64,000 nucleotides of DNA from Buddleja alternifolia (GCA_019426215.1 CM033393.1:21702591-21766590); one strand, 5' to 3'; positions 11,785 through 24,382 are shown, counted from the first letter of the stretch. Translations and numbers: made by a program. Notes: generated by a model not told the origin, from the letters alone.

Positions 11785-14100
11785 ATCTCCCACTTGCACT
11801 CTATGCCAATCGCAATGGTATCCAATACCCATCTTGTAAAGAGGTCACTCTAGCACCGCCTGTGGTAGTGGCCCAATGAGTAGGTCAACCGTGTTATCGG
11901 CTGAGGTTATTTTCTGCAAGGCTATATAGCCGTTTCCAACTATCTCTCAAAAGATGTTGTATCTCTCAACATTGTGTCTGCATTTGTGAGACCTCGGTTC
12001 CCTAGCCTGCGCGTAAGCTCCATTTCGTCACAGTAAAGTGACAATCCAAGCTACACACCAGGGACCTATAAAAGTTCTACCACAAACTTCAGATCCAAAC
12101 AGTTTCCTTGATAGCCTCCACGGCTCCAAGGCAGTTTCATATTCATTCTCAGTAGTGGAGTACTTCACAAGGAACTCTTCCAAGTTACTACTCCACAGTT
12201 GAGGTTGAATACTAACCCAAAGTGGAATTACAGTCATATTTGTCAGACTCCAAATCCGATTAAGTGTAACCTTCCACTCTCAGTTCTCCATGGGCATAGA
12301 TGAAGAATATATCCTAAGTTCATTTAAAGTACTTCATGATATATTTTATGTCTACCCATTGCTCTTCCTCATAGGCAAGAGCCCTTTGTCAGATCTTCTA
12401 TCCTAAATTTCTTTAGGATTTATTCTAAGCAAAGGGCTTGGGAGGGGCCCATCGTCCTATTCCCTCTACCTCCATAGACACGAATTATAAGGATACACGT
12501 GACTTCTCCCAAGTCGTTTATAGATAATATGCTCGATGTTTATGTCCTGATCTAAGTCAATGAGCCCACATTATTTCCCATAAGTAGAGCACTCTCTACA
12601 TATAGTACTTGAAATGACATCTCACTCCCACTGGCCTTCTTGCACACACATGGTTCCTCTTAATTTTTGATGATATCATAATTCAAAATTATGTCATCAA
12701 AGTGAAGATTCCAACTACGAGAGGTCCGCTTAAATCCACAAGTGAATTTATACAACATTTAGACTATATGAGAATTGGCCTCATATGTGAAACTCTTGGG
12801 CTATTCCATATGGATGTCCTCCTTGAGGAATCCATTCATGAACGAGTCTTCACATCCACGTGCCAATTTTTCATAATCTTGGTGTGTAACTATCGATAGT
12901 AAGATTCTAGTGAATTTGATTATAGTTGTCGCAAAGGGGCTTCCTCATAGTCAATGCCCTTCTTTTGACTACACCCTTTCGCCATCAACCTTGCCTTGCC
13001 ATTCGAAGCAATCTTTCTCTTGTTGATGTACTCGCCTGTGATGAGTACAATACTCTCAGGGCGATCTACTAGAGTCTAGGATTCATTCAAAGATATCTAA
13101 TCCATCTTCACTTTCATAGCCTTACACCTTCTCGTAGAGTCCATATCCACCATCAATTTGTCACACGTAGAGGGATTGTATTCATGGTTCTCTCTGCCAC
13201 AGCATACAACTTATGATTTCCTTATAGCAGACCACCATATATCTCAGGCGGTTGAGAAACTCTACCCGGCCAAATCATTGGTGGTTGTGTTATAATGGGC
13301 TTGGTTTGGTTTTCTTAAACAGTAGTCTCCTAAGGAGTTTTGTTTTTTTCTTATAGAACAAACTTTCTACCTACTCCAATTTCTCGAAAGATGTTATATT
13401 CGAGAAAACATACCTTTAAGGCCATAATGATCCTCTGACCATTATGTAGGTAAAAAGAGTTTTCCCACTGAATCCTTGGGATAACTAACAAAACTTCCTT
13501 TTAAAGACTTAGCCTCCAGATTCTCTACCTTTATTTTGTCTACGTAGGTTGGGAATTCCCATACCATCACGTGTTTAAGATTAGGCTTCCACTTGCGCCA
13601 CTTCTGATATGGTGCCTTACGAATGAATTTGGAGGAACATCTATTCAAGATATACCTATGAGCAGCGAATGACTCACTATAAATTCGGGTAATTCCATGT
13701 AGTTTAGCATAGAATGAGTCTTGTCCAACAATGTCTCGTTCTTGCACACTACTACCCTATTCAACTATAGAGTTGCTGGAAGTATCAGCTGTGAAACTAT
13801 GCTACGTTCTCATAAGAACGAGTCGAATTAGGTAATCATATACTTGACATTAGAATCCAATTATAGTGTCCTTTATATGATACCATATATTCAACCATAG
13901 ACGTCAGTATGCACCAAACTTTAGAACTTGAGTGACCTTTTAATATTTTCCCTGTGAAGGTAGATTCGATTCTTTTCCTATGAGATAAGATTCTTAAGTT
14001 TGGATAGGGATCCAATCCCAATGGTCTTGTATCCCATGTTTCTCCTAACTTGTGAATCTTATGCTCATAAGTCATAACCTAATCTTAGGTGCCAAACAAT
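11785..14100 (-). pseudogene. degenerate Copia-2 pol (minus strand)
   Basis: Running leftward on the minus strand: an integrase C-terminal segment (13747-13442) with ILNRCSSKFIRKAPYQ and PNLKHVMVWEFPTYV, clearly the counterpart of the Copia-1 segment near 340-500; weak RT-region remains; then an RNase H fragment with STTENEYETA (about 12140-12160). A further fragment at 13836-14075 corresponds to the region just before. Frames are broken throughout and no gag or protease was found. It is much older than Copia-1. Confidence 0.75.
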
Positions 14101-15119
14101 TATTCTTATTTGTTTCTAGCATACCACGCTTTCTAGTCTCTTATACTTCTTTCTAATTCTTCAAACATGAGCACTAGCTCTAGAATGTAGAATAGAAGAA
14201 GTTGCGAAAACCGGTCATAGAACACTTAGTTGTTAAAATACATAGTTCTATACCCAGTGCGCCTCATATTTAAGCCCATACTCATCTTCCCGTACTTAGA
14301 CTTGAGTAATGCTTACTTCAAACATATAGTTCAATGACGCTAAACTGAGGAACATCCTCAAGTTCCAAGTCAGTTGATTTGGTTAGGCAAATGTTGACAA
14401 ACTCATCGAGCCTAATTAACTAAATGGCTTTTTATCTAAGACAAATATAAACTAATGCAGAAAATAAACAAGATATCAATTAGGTGTTTATATTGTACAC
14501 AAGTAAAGATTAGGACTTTAATTTTACTTAGCTCCCACTACATTTTTCGAAATATTGCACTCCTACTGCAATTTTCAATAATCTCGTTGGATAGATTTTG
14601 TAGTGAGTGGTTGAGTTCCTTGAATGATTTAGTGGGTTGCAACTCTTTAACGATATGTGACCCACTAACCTTTTAAAGTGTTGTCTAACACCAATCTATC
14701 CAATAGATGATTCAATCTTCTTTTCCCATAATTCACCAAGCCGCAACCCTTTAACGATATATAAGCTTGTGAACTATCTGAGTTCATTCCCACTTACTCC
14801 TTTTTATCTAACATTTGAATTTCACCTTACAATCTTTTAACGATATATGGGGTGAAATATGCTTTGATTAAGGCATCCAGTGCACTTATTAAAATTTTAA
14901 ATTATAATCAAATGTATAACCCCCACTAACTGGACAATGCCATACACCAAACATAATTTTAATTTTATTAAGTTTAATGGAGGGAGAGGACGCCGAGCCC
15001 CCTTTACTAACTTAGTATTATTTAATTGGGAGAATTTAAGCATTAAATAACGTCTCACAAAACATATTAACATTTAACTTCTAACATGATAACATGCATA
15101 TAAAGCATAGAAAAACCTA
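14101..15119. other. unassigned part of Copia-2 with three related stem-loops
   Basis: No coding sequence is recognised. The notable content is three inverted repeats at 14629-14668, 14732-14773 and 14819-14858. Their arms differ, but the loops share a core close to CAACYCTTTAACGATATRT. The region lies where gag or a long leader of Copia-2 would be expected. The tail (14880-15119) is AT-rich and plain. Confidence 0.55.
14629..14858. repeat. three stem-loops with a conserved loop and different stems
   Basis: Hairpin 1 pairs TTAGTGGGT (14629-14637) with ACCCACTAA (14660-14668). Hairpin 2 pairs TTCACCAAGC (14732-14741) with GCTTGTGAA (14765-14773), with one bulged base. Hairpin 3 pairs ATTTCACC (14819-14826) with GGTGAAAT (14851-14858). 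The 22-24 base loops all contain TTTAACGATAT preceded by CAAYYY. This is seen directly; a structured RNA or protein-binding role is inference only. Confidence 0.6.
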
Positions 15120-15918
15120 GGCTCCGTATGGTTGTGTTTTCAGAAATGAATTCTGAGTTTTTTTGGGGAATGTGTATTATAGAAATTAGTGTAAAAATAT
15201 TGACTTTACTTGTTTGTTTGGATGTATTTTTAGAATTTGACTGAAAGTAGTGTAGATGTGAAATAAAGTTGTTTTTTATTAGGATTTAATATATGAAATG
15301 ATTGAGTTGGTTATGAATGTGATGATGATGGGGAAAAAGATAATAAAATAATATTTTTTTAAATAGTGTTATGAGGTTTGTATAAAGTAATGTGTATGTG
15401 TGTGTGTCTATATATATACACACACATAACATAATTTATATTTTATACAATAGAATGAAAAAAAATTAAAAATGAGAGACACGGGGGTGCTTTTATGGGT
15501 TGGGGGGGGGGGCGTGTATGGGTTTGGAGGGTGGGGCTGGGGGTGGGGCTGGGGGGAGGGGGGTTGTGCAGGGGAGGAATAGTATCCATATAGTGGGAAT
15601 TATATTTTTTTCAAATTATATATTATTAAATATTATTTAATAATAATTGGAATATTTGGAAAATTGAATAGGAATTTTTATTATATAAAATATGAAAAAG
15701 TAAGAAAGAGAATGAGTTGGATAGTGGGACAGTGTAATTAATGATAAAAGATTGTGAATAGATTGAAATGACGAAATGATTGATTGTTATATAGGGGAAT
15801 GTGTAGTAGTATTTAAATTTTGACTATTTTTTGTAAAATTTGGCTTGGACTGTGTATTTTTATTTTTTGGTGATCCAAAAAATAAAAATATTTTTCAGAT
15901 TCCTAACCATACATAGCC
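15120..15918. mobile_element. MITE of a second family (799 bp), copy 1
   Basis: Flanked by CTA on both sides (15117-15119, 15919-15921). The ends GGCTCCGTATGGTT and AACCATACATAGCC are imperfect inverted repeats. Inside are a TG/TA microsatellite (15391-15425) and a G-rich block (15480-15560). Interior sequence, such as the stretch at 15241-15330, recurs in the elements at 50394-52618 and 62168-62517. No transposase is present. The three-base duplication suggests a PIF/Harbinger relation. Confidence 0.7.
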
Positions 15919-16089
15919 CTAGCAATTCTACTATCATGCATTTTCATGGACTGTCTAGATCGGTCCAAACTAATGGGCTAATCAACATAATATTTTAAGC
16001 GTGAATAAAACATAAAATAAATAAATTCTAAGTCCATGAAATGTGTATCCATCACATATAACAAGCATACATCAAATATAAAGCACATA

Positions 16090-16800
16090 TGTGAACAAGA
16101 GCATAAATTAAATTAAATTAATTTATTTGATCAAATTCAATTTGATTATTGCAAAATTAAATCACATTCAATTTGATATCAAGACTAAATTCGATTCAGT
16201 CAAAGTAAAATTGAATCCAATTTAATTTTCATGCGATCGAAAAATATACCTTACAAATAATTAAGTCCAATTTAATTATCATGGGAGGATTAAATATAAT
16301 TTAATCCAAATGAAATTAAATCTAACCTAATTTCAGTGGGAGGACTAAATCTTATTTAATCAAAGTTAAATTAAATCTAATTTAATTTACATGGGATAAA
16401 AAATCTTTACAGAATTAAAATTTTTTTAATTAAGTACATAATTAAAACCAATTCAATTTTGATAGATGATTAAATCCAATTTAATCAACTTACAAAATTA
16501 AATCTAATTCAATCAACTTACAAAATTAAATCCAATTTAATTTTGATATGTAAACTAAATCTAATTATTTTAAAATAAATCAAATCCAATTCAATTTATT
16601 ATAAAATTAAATCCCATATAGTTTATTACAAAATCAAATCCAATTTAATTTTGATAGGAAAGATTAAATCCAATTTAATCAACAACAAAATTAAATCCCA
16701 TTTGATTTTAATGAGTAAATTAAAACCAATTTAATTTAATATAAATCAAATCCGATTTAATTTATTTAAATTAAATCCTATTTAATTTAATTAAAGACTT
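16090..16800. repeat. AT-rich degenerate iteration of a short motif
   Basis: About 700 bp in which a word close to AAATTAAATCCAATTTAATTT recurs many times with irregular spacing of roughly 20-45 bases and many substitutions, often with inverted halves. There is no coding sequence. It sits inside the leader side of Copia-2, right of the MITE. Similar AT-rich words occur in the LTRs of this family, so it may be an expansion from such a sequence. Confidence 0.6.
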
Positions 16801-17590
16801 TAATTTGTAAGAAGAAGGAAAAACCCAATTAACAAATGGGTATTGAGTCTAGTCCAATTTAATTGAATTGGGTGTCATTGGATTAATACCCAAATAAACC
16901 CATATTCATTTAAATACAAGCCCAATACCACTTAATTTTGAAATCAGGTTGGCTTTTATTTAATTAATCCGAGTGGGTCAAGCCCAACTCCCTATTAATC
17001 AATAAAGTTTGACCAAAAAAAATTAATCAATAAAATCATCTTTGGGCTTTTGTTTAATTAATCCGAGTGGGCCAAGCCCAACTCCCTATTAATTAATTTA
17101 TGTGTTGGGCTCGACCCAACACAGCAAAGTACACTAGCCCGCTCAGCCATCTTCTTCCTTCTTCTTCTGCGCCGTCATCGCCGGCGATAGCGACTCTGCA
17201 CCGGCGACTTTCATCGTCATGGCTACAGCAGACATATCATCCGCATTCTCCCGATTCCAGTCCAGCCAACAACAACTTCGAAACGGCCAAAACCAGCGAA
17301 TTTTCGGCTGATTTCAGCTACTCCAGATCGACAACTTCCATGGCTGAAATGGGCCATCTCCGGTCGGGTCTCCGGCGTCGATTCATGAGCCACTTTAAGC
17401 GACATACATCGACGCCTCTCACACCGATCGATTTCAGCGATTTTGGTGACCCTTAGCCGCGATTTCGCCCGGAATTTTCACGGCCAAATCGGCCATCTCT
17501 ATCCCATCTTTTCTATGTGACGAGCGGTGAGACGAGCGCTCTCAATAGGAGGAACGCGCCGCCCCACACCACCATCGATTGGCCGCAATC
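16801..17590. other. unassigned segment with a 56-bp duplication and a GC-richer open frame
   Basis: A duplicated block (16951-17009 and 17045-17100) contains CCGAGTGGGYCAAGCCCAAC. From 17100 to 17456 a 118-codon plus-strand frame is open, Ser- and Pro-rich and without a recognised domain; an overlapping minus frame is also open, so coding status is doubtful. The segment ends at the chromovirus insertion and resumes at 24811. By position it is part of Copia-2 or of something inserted in it. Confidence 0.35.
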
Positions 17591-17961
17591 TGATATATGC
17601 CAGAAGAAGAAGAAACGTAAAAGAATAAAAAGTCCACTTTTATAAGTAAAAGTGCGACTTGACAAAGAAAAAGGATTAACAAAATGGGGCTGCACTTTTG
17701 CCAGTTGGATTAGAAGCTAATGGAGTTAGTTAAATATTAGTTAGAGTTTGTTAATTGTTAGGAGAGTAGCTGATTTTGTAAGCCAATTCTTGTATAAATA
17801 TCTTGAAGAGAAGCAATAAAATTCATTCTATTTTTGGTGTTGATAATTCTGAATCTTATTCTCTACTTGTGAATCTTGAGATAAAGCCTCCAGGAACAAC
17901 TACTATCTTGAGCCCCAAGTTTATCTTTGTTAGTTCTTCCCATTAATTTTGATCTTCATCA
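17591..17961 (+). repeat. 5' LTR of the chromovirus
   Basis: Runs from TGATATATGCC to CTTCATCA. A TATA box (TATAAATA) lies at 17793-17800 and an AATAAA signal near 17816-17821, the usual LTR promoter and polyadenylation layout. Confidence 0.95.
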
Positions 17962-18012
17962 AGTGGTATCAAGTAGTAAGGCTGATTCTTGAATTTTTGT
18001 GAAGGTGCAGCT

Positions 18013-18772
18013 ATGGTGGAAACTACCCGCAGTATCACGGAATTACGAAAAGATGTGGATGATCTCAAGGAGAGTTCCAAAAGAACGGAGAAAACACTGG
18101 AAGAAATGCGCACAATGATGGCCTCAATGTTCGCAAATCAAAATCAACACAATGTTCATGGTGGATTAGGGCATTTTGGAGAAAATGGGGGTGAATCACC
18201 ACTGAATCGCGGTGCTCCATGGATGCCTGGATATCAAATTCCGTCTAAAGTATCCAGAGTTGATTTTCCCCATTTTAATGGTGAAGATTTGAGAAGGTGG
18301 CTATATAGATGTGAACAATTCTTTGAGGTAGATGATACCCCATCCAATGCAAAAGTGAAATTGGTTGCTGTTCATTTAGAGGGCAAAGCCTTACAGTGGC
18401 ACCAGATGCTTATGAAGGGCAGAATGACCAGGGAAGTGCCAAATTGGGAGGAATATATTCGAGCCCTAAATAACAGATTTGGAGCATTGGTTTATGATGA
18501 TCCAATGTCAGAATTGGTCAATCTAAAACAGGTTGGTACTATACAGCAATACCTTGATAAATTTGATGAAATTGTAAATTGCATGGATCTGCCTGATCAT
18601 TATGCTCTTAGATGTTTTTTAGGTGGGTTAAAAGGGGAAATCTCTATTAATGTGAGAATGTTCAAACCAAAATCACTACAAGAAGCCATAAGTTTGGTAA
18701 AATTGCAAGAACAAGCCATGTTAGGAAATTTCATGTTAGAAGTTTTGATGATGACAAGATAGGATTTTATGT
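18013..18772 (+). pseudogene. chromovirus gag, first half
   Basis: Start chosen at the Met at 18013 (MVETTRSITELRKDV), just after the primer site. The N-terminus is a predicted coiled coil. The retrotransposon gag core follows, with FPHFNGEDLRRWLYRCEQFF and VHLEGKALQWHQMLM. The frame ends at a stop at 18760 after a small shift near 18725-18745, just before a 1.4 kb insert. The remainder of gag, with a zinc-knuckle-like CLRCDEKF...HVC, resumes at 20212 on the other side. Confidence 0.85.
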
Positions 18773-20211
18773 TAGACCCCAAAATATAATGTAAGTTTAT
18801 GTTTCATAGATCAATTGTATAAGCGTTTGAAAGTATGTAATTTTGTTAGGCTTGTAATTTTTATTTTTGTAGATTTTAGACTAAGTATTAGATACCGAAT
18901 CGCTAATAGAATTCTAGGTGAGTCTATTAGAGATGAAGTTGAAGATCAACGTCTGAAATCAAAAGAAGACGAAGATTTATCCTTAGCGTCTGTCAAATGA
19001 TAAAGGACTATTTCAGGATTCATGAATCAAGCGCTCAAAGCACTCTAGCGATCAGTATCAGATTCACCTGAAATAAATCTTCAAGTCATGAAGGACTTAA
19101 ATGCCATCATTCAACGGACATTTATTTCCAACGGAAAATAAATTCAAATGCATTAAATGTCTGATAAGTGCATTAATGTGATAAGCCAATATGACTTGTG
19201 AACAAGACACCTTTTGACCAGACTATCAGAATTTTAGAGTTTATAGCTGCTCCCGTCCAATCTGAACCAGCAGAATTTCTGGAATGTCAGAGAAAAGGTA
19301 TAATCATGCGCCGTGTGAAAGGCATGCCCCTACATGTGTCAAACGGACAGAATCCCAAGAATTGCCTATAAATACTTAATTCAAGCAAATCCAAAAAAAG
19401 AAAAAAAGAGATATACGTACATGCATAAGAAAACTCTGCTGAAATTCTCTTGCAAAGAAAAGCTTAGAAATTCCATAGCCAAAATCTTTCAAGCTTTTAC
19501 ATACATTCCATACAGTCACAAATATCTCAAACATCTTCCAAAGAAGAAACCTAAACTCTTATTGAGATATTCTAAGTTGTTTGATCTTTCCAAAAACAAA
19601 CAAACCCTTGTGATAAAAACCCTCAACCTTTCATCTGTGTGAGAAAGTTGTTGAAACCCCTTACAGGCAGTATTTTAGAGTGAGAGAAGCTTGTAGAAGA
19701 AGATCTTCATTGGTGCTGAAGTCTGTGTGATCAAGAAGGCCGAGGTCATTTTCACCTATTTACTATCTTGTAGAAGATTTTGTGTGATTCTTTGATAATC
19801 ATCTTAGTAAATTCCCTCCAAGTGAAAAAGGAGAAGAAGGACGTAGCTGGGATTACATCACCCAGTGAACCTTGCAATTTCTTGTGTCATTTACTTTCAT
19901 TATTGTCTTGTTTTATATTATTTTGTCTATTCTGAAAAAGACAAGCTAAATCTGCTAAGCGACTATTTAATCTAAACGAACGCAAAAGCTTTAAAATCAT
20001 TTCCACTGTGCTAACCTTGATTAAGTAATCTAAGCATTACCCTACTTTGGTAAATTGTCGAAATCACCAAGTCTAAGTTATCTTTACGGTAGCGTCTGAC
20101 CTAAGCGCTCAGCTTCCTAAGCGTTCTAACCTTTAAAAGTGATACGAAATTTTTAAAGTCGAAAAAGACTTCAGGGTCTATTCAACCCCCCCCCCCCTCT
20201 AGACCCTTTCA
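18773..20211 (+). repeat. solo-LTR-like insert inside chromovirus gag (1439 bp)
   Basis: The insert separates two parts of gag. TATGT occurs at both borders (18768-18772 and 20212-20216), as a five-base target duplication would. It contains a TATA box (TATAAATA, 19367-19374), ends with a long C run (20186-20197) followed by TCTAGACCCTTTCA, and has no coding sequence, so it reads as a solo LTR, possibly of SIRE/Maximus-type copia. A TG start occurs at 18770, overlapping the TATGT; if the LTR begins there, the duplication would not match. The exact left border is therefore uncertain. Confidence 0.7.
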
Positions 20212-23200
20212 TATGTCACTTGGGACCACCAAGCCATTTCTATAACTCAGAAAAGACCACCACTATTTCCAAAACCAATTCCATTTCCACCTAAATCACA
20301 ACCTGTAAACCAATCTTTCAAAAATCCATTTTCACAGCCACAATACAAACCACCTATGTCACAACAAACATATACCAAACCTAATACAGGTCAACATAGA
20401 ATATTAAGTCCACAAGAAGTTGATGAAAAAAGGAGTAAAGGATTATGTCTCCGGTGTGATGAGAAATTCACCATAGAACATGTGTGCAAGAATAGGAGAC
20501 AGTTGTATTTGTTGGAAGTGCCTGGAGAAGATGATTTAGAGGGGTCTGAGGGTGAGGATGAACAGGAAGTAGAAGAGGACACCAATGAAGGGAAAGACTG
20601 GGGGGAATCCCATGTTTCCATGCATGCCATTACTGGGATACATGACTTTAAAACAATGAGGGTCACTGGAGTAATGAGAGGGAAACCAATTCACATGTTA
20701 ATTGATACAAGAAGTACCCACAATTTCATGGATTTAGAGGCTGCCAAAAAACTGGGGTGTAAACTGGAGCCTATAACACCATTTGCTGTCTCAGTTGCTG
20801 ATGGAAATAAAATCCATAGTTCCTACATATGTAAAGGGTTTTCTTGGAAAATGCAGGGAGTTAAGTTCACTACTGATTTGCTGACCATTCCACTAGGGGG
20901 TTGTGACATGGTTTTAAGGATCTAATGGTTAGTAACTTTAGGGAATATCAACTGGAACTTCAGTCAATTAAAAATGGAATTCATGGCTGGAAATAAGAAG
21001 ATTCTGTTAAGAGGAATGCAACCATCTTCAGTCAAGTTAATTAGCAGAAATAAAATGAGAAAGTTAATCAGAAAACCATCTCAAGCTGCTATGCTACATG
21101 TGGAGGTATTTCAGAATAATGCAGAGGCCACAAGCCATATTTTCAATTTGCAACGAAACACAATACAAGACAAACTGCAGTTACAGAACGTATTGGAAGA
21201 GTTTGGTGATCTTTTTGAGGAACCAAACTCATCACCACCTCATAGAGATCAAGACCACAAGATTATACTAAAGGAGGGCATTGATCCAATCAGCTTAAGA
21301 CCTTATAGATATCCTGCTAGACAGAAAGATAAAATTGAAAAGATGGTACAATCATTACTGGACACTGAGGTCATCAGACCGAGTACAAGCCCTTTTTCAT
21401 CACCTATTGTTATGGTAAAGAAAAAGGATGGGAGTTGGCAAGAGTGTGTGGATTATAGGGCAGTGAATGCAGCTACTGTAAAGGATAAGGCTATGTTTGG
21501 TTATGTTTTGGGATGGTATTTTGGTGAGAATTATTGGTGAGAAATTTATGGGGACACGTGCGTCTTTGATGAGATTGTGTTTGGTTTTATTTTGAGAGTT
21601 GGTTTTTGGGTGTGTTTTTTTGGTAAGATAATGTTTGGTTTTGTTTCCAGAGGAACAAAAGTTACTGTAGCGGTCAAATCATGTAGCTTTTGTCTGCTAG
21701 AGAGGAGAGAGAAGAGAGATAGCATATAGAGAGGAGTGTAGGGATAAAGTAGGTGTTGAAAGATGGAAAATAATTATTATGTTTTTTTTTGCACCAAAAA
21801 AGTAGTGTATTTTTGACCAAATATTTTATGAACCAAACAGGGTTTGGTGAAAATTTTGGACCAAACATGGTATGAAAACATAACCAAACATTGCCTAAGT
21901 TTCCCATACCTGTCATAGAGGAGTTATTGGATGAATTGTATGGAGCCAGAGTGTTTACCAAATTGGATCTGAGATCTGGATACCATCAGATCAGGATGGC
22001 TGAAGAAGATATTGGTAAAACAGCTTTCAGGACTCACCATGGCCATTTTGAATTCTTAGTAATGCCTTTTGGCCTTACTAATGCACCCTTTACATTTCAA
22101 AGTCTCATGAACAAGGTATTTCTTCCCTACCTGAGAAATTTTATACTTGTCTTCTTTGATGATATATTGATATATAGTAAGAGTTGGAGGGAACACATGG
22201 ATCATTTGAGGTGCACATTTACTATACTTAGACAGCATGCATTATTTGTAAAAAAGAGCAAATGTGAGTTTGCTAGTGATAAGGTGGAGTACTTGGCCCA
22301 TGTAGTCTCTTATGAGGGTGTAACAGCTAATGAAAACAAAGTTAAGGCAATGGTGGAGTGGCCTATTCAAAAAAATTTAAAAGAATTGAGGGGTTTTTTG
22401 GGTATTACAGGGTACTACAGGAGATTTATAAGAAATTATGGCAAAATAGCAAAGCCCTTAACTGATTTACTAAAAAAAGATGCTTATAAGTGGAGTGGTG
22501 ATGCTGAAACTGCATTTCTAGAGCTGAAGAATGCCATGACTAGAGCACCTGTTCTGGCCATGCCTGATTTTAATGAGGAATTCATCATTGAGGCTGATGC
22601 AAGTGGGAGGGGTATTGGAGTTGTATTACTACAAAAAGGAAGACCACTTGCTTTTATGAGCAAGGCTTTATCACAAAAAAATCTAGTATTATCACCTTAC
22701 GAGAAAGAAATGATGGCAATAGTGGTAGCAGTGCAAAGATGGAGACCATCTCTGGTGGGAAGACATTTCACAATTAAAACTCACCACCAAAGCTTAAAAC
22801 ACTTTATAGAGCAGAGGATAACAACACCAAGCCAAGAGAAGTGGCTAGTGAAACTACTAGGATGTGACTTTTCAATCTAGTACAAAAAGGGCCAAGAAAA
22901 TGTAGCTACAGATGCACTTTCCAGACAGATGCGGGATCATCAGGTTACAGTATTCAGTATTTCCTTTATCAGTACTGAGCTGTTACAAAAGGTCAAAGAT
23001 AGTTGGGCTTCAGATGGCAAAATACAATAGATTATTGAGGATTTAACACACAACATGGGCAATAGGGCAAGATACAAATGAACTACGAGAGTCTTGACTA
23101 GAAAAGATAAGTTGGTAGTGGGGGATGACAGTGCTTTGAAACAACTTTTATTCAGCATATATCACAGTAGTACAATAGGGGGCCACTCAGGCATGCAGAC

Positions 23201-24382
23201 TACTTTACATAGAATCAAGCAAGTGTTCTACTGGGAAAAAATGAAACAGGTCATTTATCAAGCAGTGAGGGAACGTCCAACTTGTCAGCAATGTAAAGGA
23301 GAGAATGTAGCACCACCAGGCCTATTACAACCATTACCAATTCCAGATAAAGTATGGCAAAACATATCTATGGATTTTGTGGAAGGTTTACCAGATTGTA
23401 GGGGAAAAAATAGTATAGTTGTTGTGGTGGATAGGCTAACCAAATATGCTCACTTCATGGCACTAAAACATCCTTTTTCAGCTTTGGATGTAGCTCAATT
23501 GTTTTTGGATAACATCTTTAAACTCCATGGGATGCCTCAAACCATTGTAAGTGACAGAGACAAGATCTTCATGAGTAAGCTTTGGCAAGAATTTTTTAAG
23601 TTGCAAGGAGTAAAGCTTCATACTTCCATAGCTTACCATCCATAGTTTGATGGTCAGACTGAAGTGGTTAACAGATGCTTGGAATCATACCTTAGATGTA
23701 TGTGTAGTGATAGACCAAAGGAGTGGATGAAGTGGTTACCACTAGCTGAGTGGTGGTACAACACTTCCTACCACTCAACCATAAAGAAGACACCTTATGA
23801 GGTATTGTATGGGCAGACCCCCCTATTCACCAACCTTACATACAATTCCAAACTCAAGTGGATGCAGTTAACAGGAGCTTAGTAGAAAGGGAAAGCACCA
23901 TAAGACTATTGAAACATCAGCTCACATTGGCTCAAAATAGAATGAAACAACAAGCTGACAAAGGAAGAAGTGAGAGAGTTCTGGAATTGGGTGATTGGGT
24001 ATATGTGAAACTACAACCCTATAGACAGCTTTCACTCAGGCAACAGAATTATAACAAGTTATCACCTAGATACTTTGGTCCTTTTCAAGTAATTCAGAAG
24101 TTTGGTACTGTGGCTTACAAACTCCAGCTGCCAGCAGAGGCAAAAATACACCCTACCTTCCATGTGTCACAATTAAAAAAGAAGATTGGTAATGCACCTT
24201 GTACTCCTAAATTGCCAGTCATGCTTACTCCTCATGGGTTTTTGGTTTTGGAACCTGAAAAGATTCTGGACAGAAGGGTGGTGAACAGGAATAATCGAGC
24301 AGCTACACAATGGTTGATCAAATGGTTCAATGCTCCAATTGAGGAAAGCACTTGGGAATTTTTGCATGACTTTGAGGATTAA
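20212..24382 (+). pseudogene. chromovirus gag end, protease, RT, RNase H, integrase, chromodomain
   Basis: In order: zinc-knuckle-like CLRCDEKFTIEHVC (about 20446-20490); protease with IDTRSTHNF at 20701 where family members have DSGS or DTGS; RT split by a MITE after VKDK at 21488; FFDDILIYS intact near 22155; RNase H with IEADASGRGIG (about 22590); integrase zinc region (23170-23300) and core with MDFVEGLPD and SDRDKIF; and a C-terminal chromodomain (about 24250-24380, ILDRRVVNRNN and STWEFL). Breaks: TAA at 20923, TAG at 22878, 23038 and 23643, and a frameshift near 23860-23880. Several TAGs replace a Gln codon that the family conserves. The chromodomain is the known chromatin-targeting module of these elements. 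Confidence 0.92.
21489..21895. mobile_element. PIF/Harbinger-type MITE, copy 2, inside the chromovirus RT
   Basis: 407 bp with TAA at both borders (21486-21488, 21896-21898). The terminal inverted repeats are near-perfect over about 21 bases: GGCTATGTTTGGTTATGTTTT on the left and its complement with one change on the right. The interior matches copy 1 (4060-4459) closely. Deleting it with one TAA would rejoin the RT frame exactly, which confirms the borders. Confidence 0.95.
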
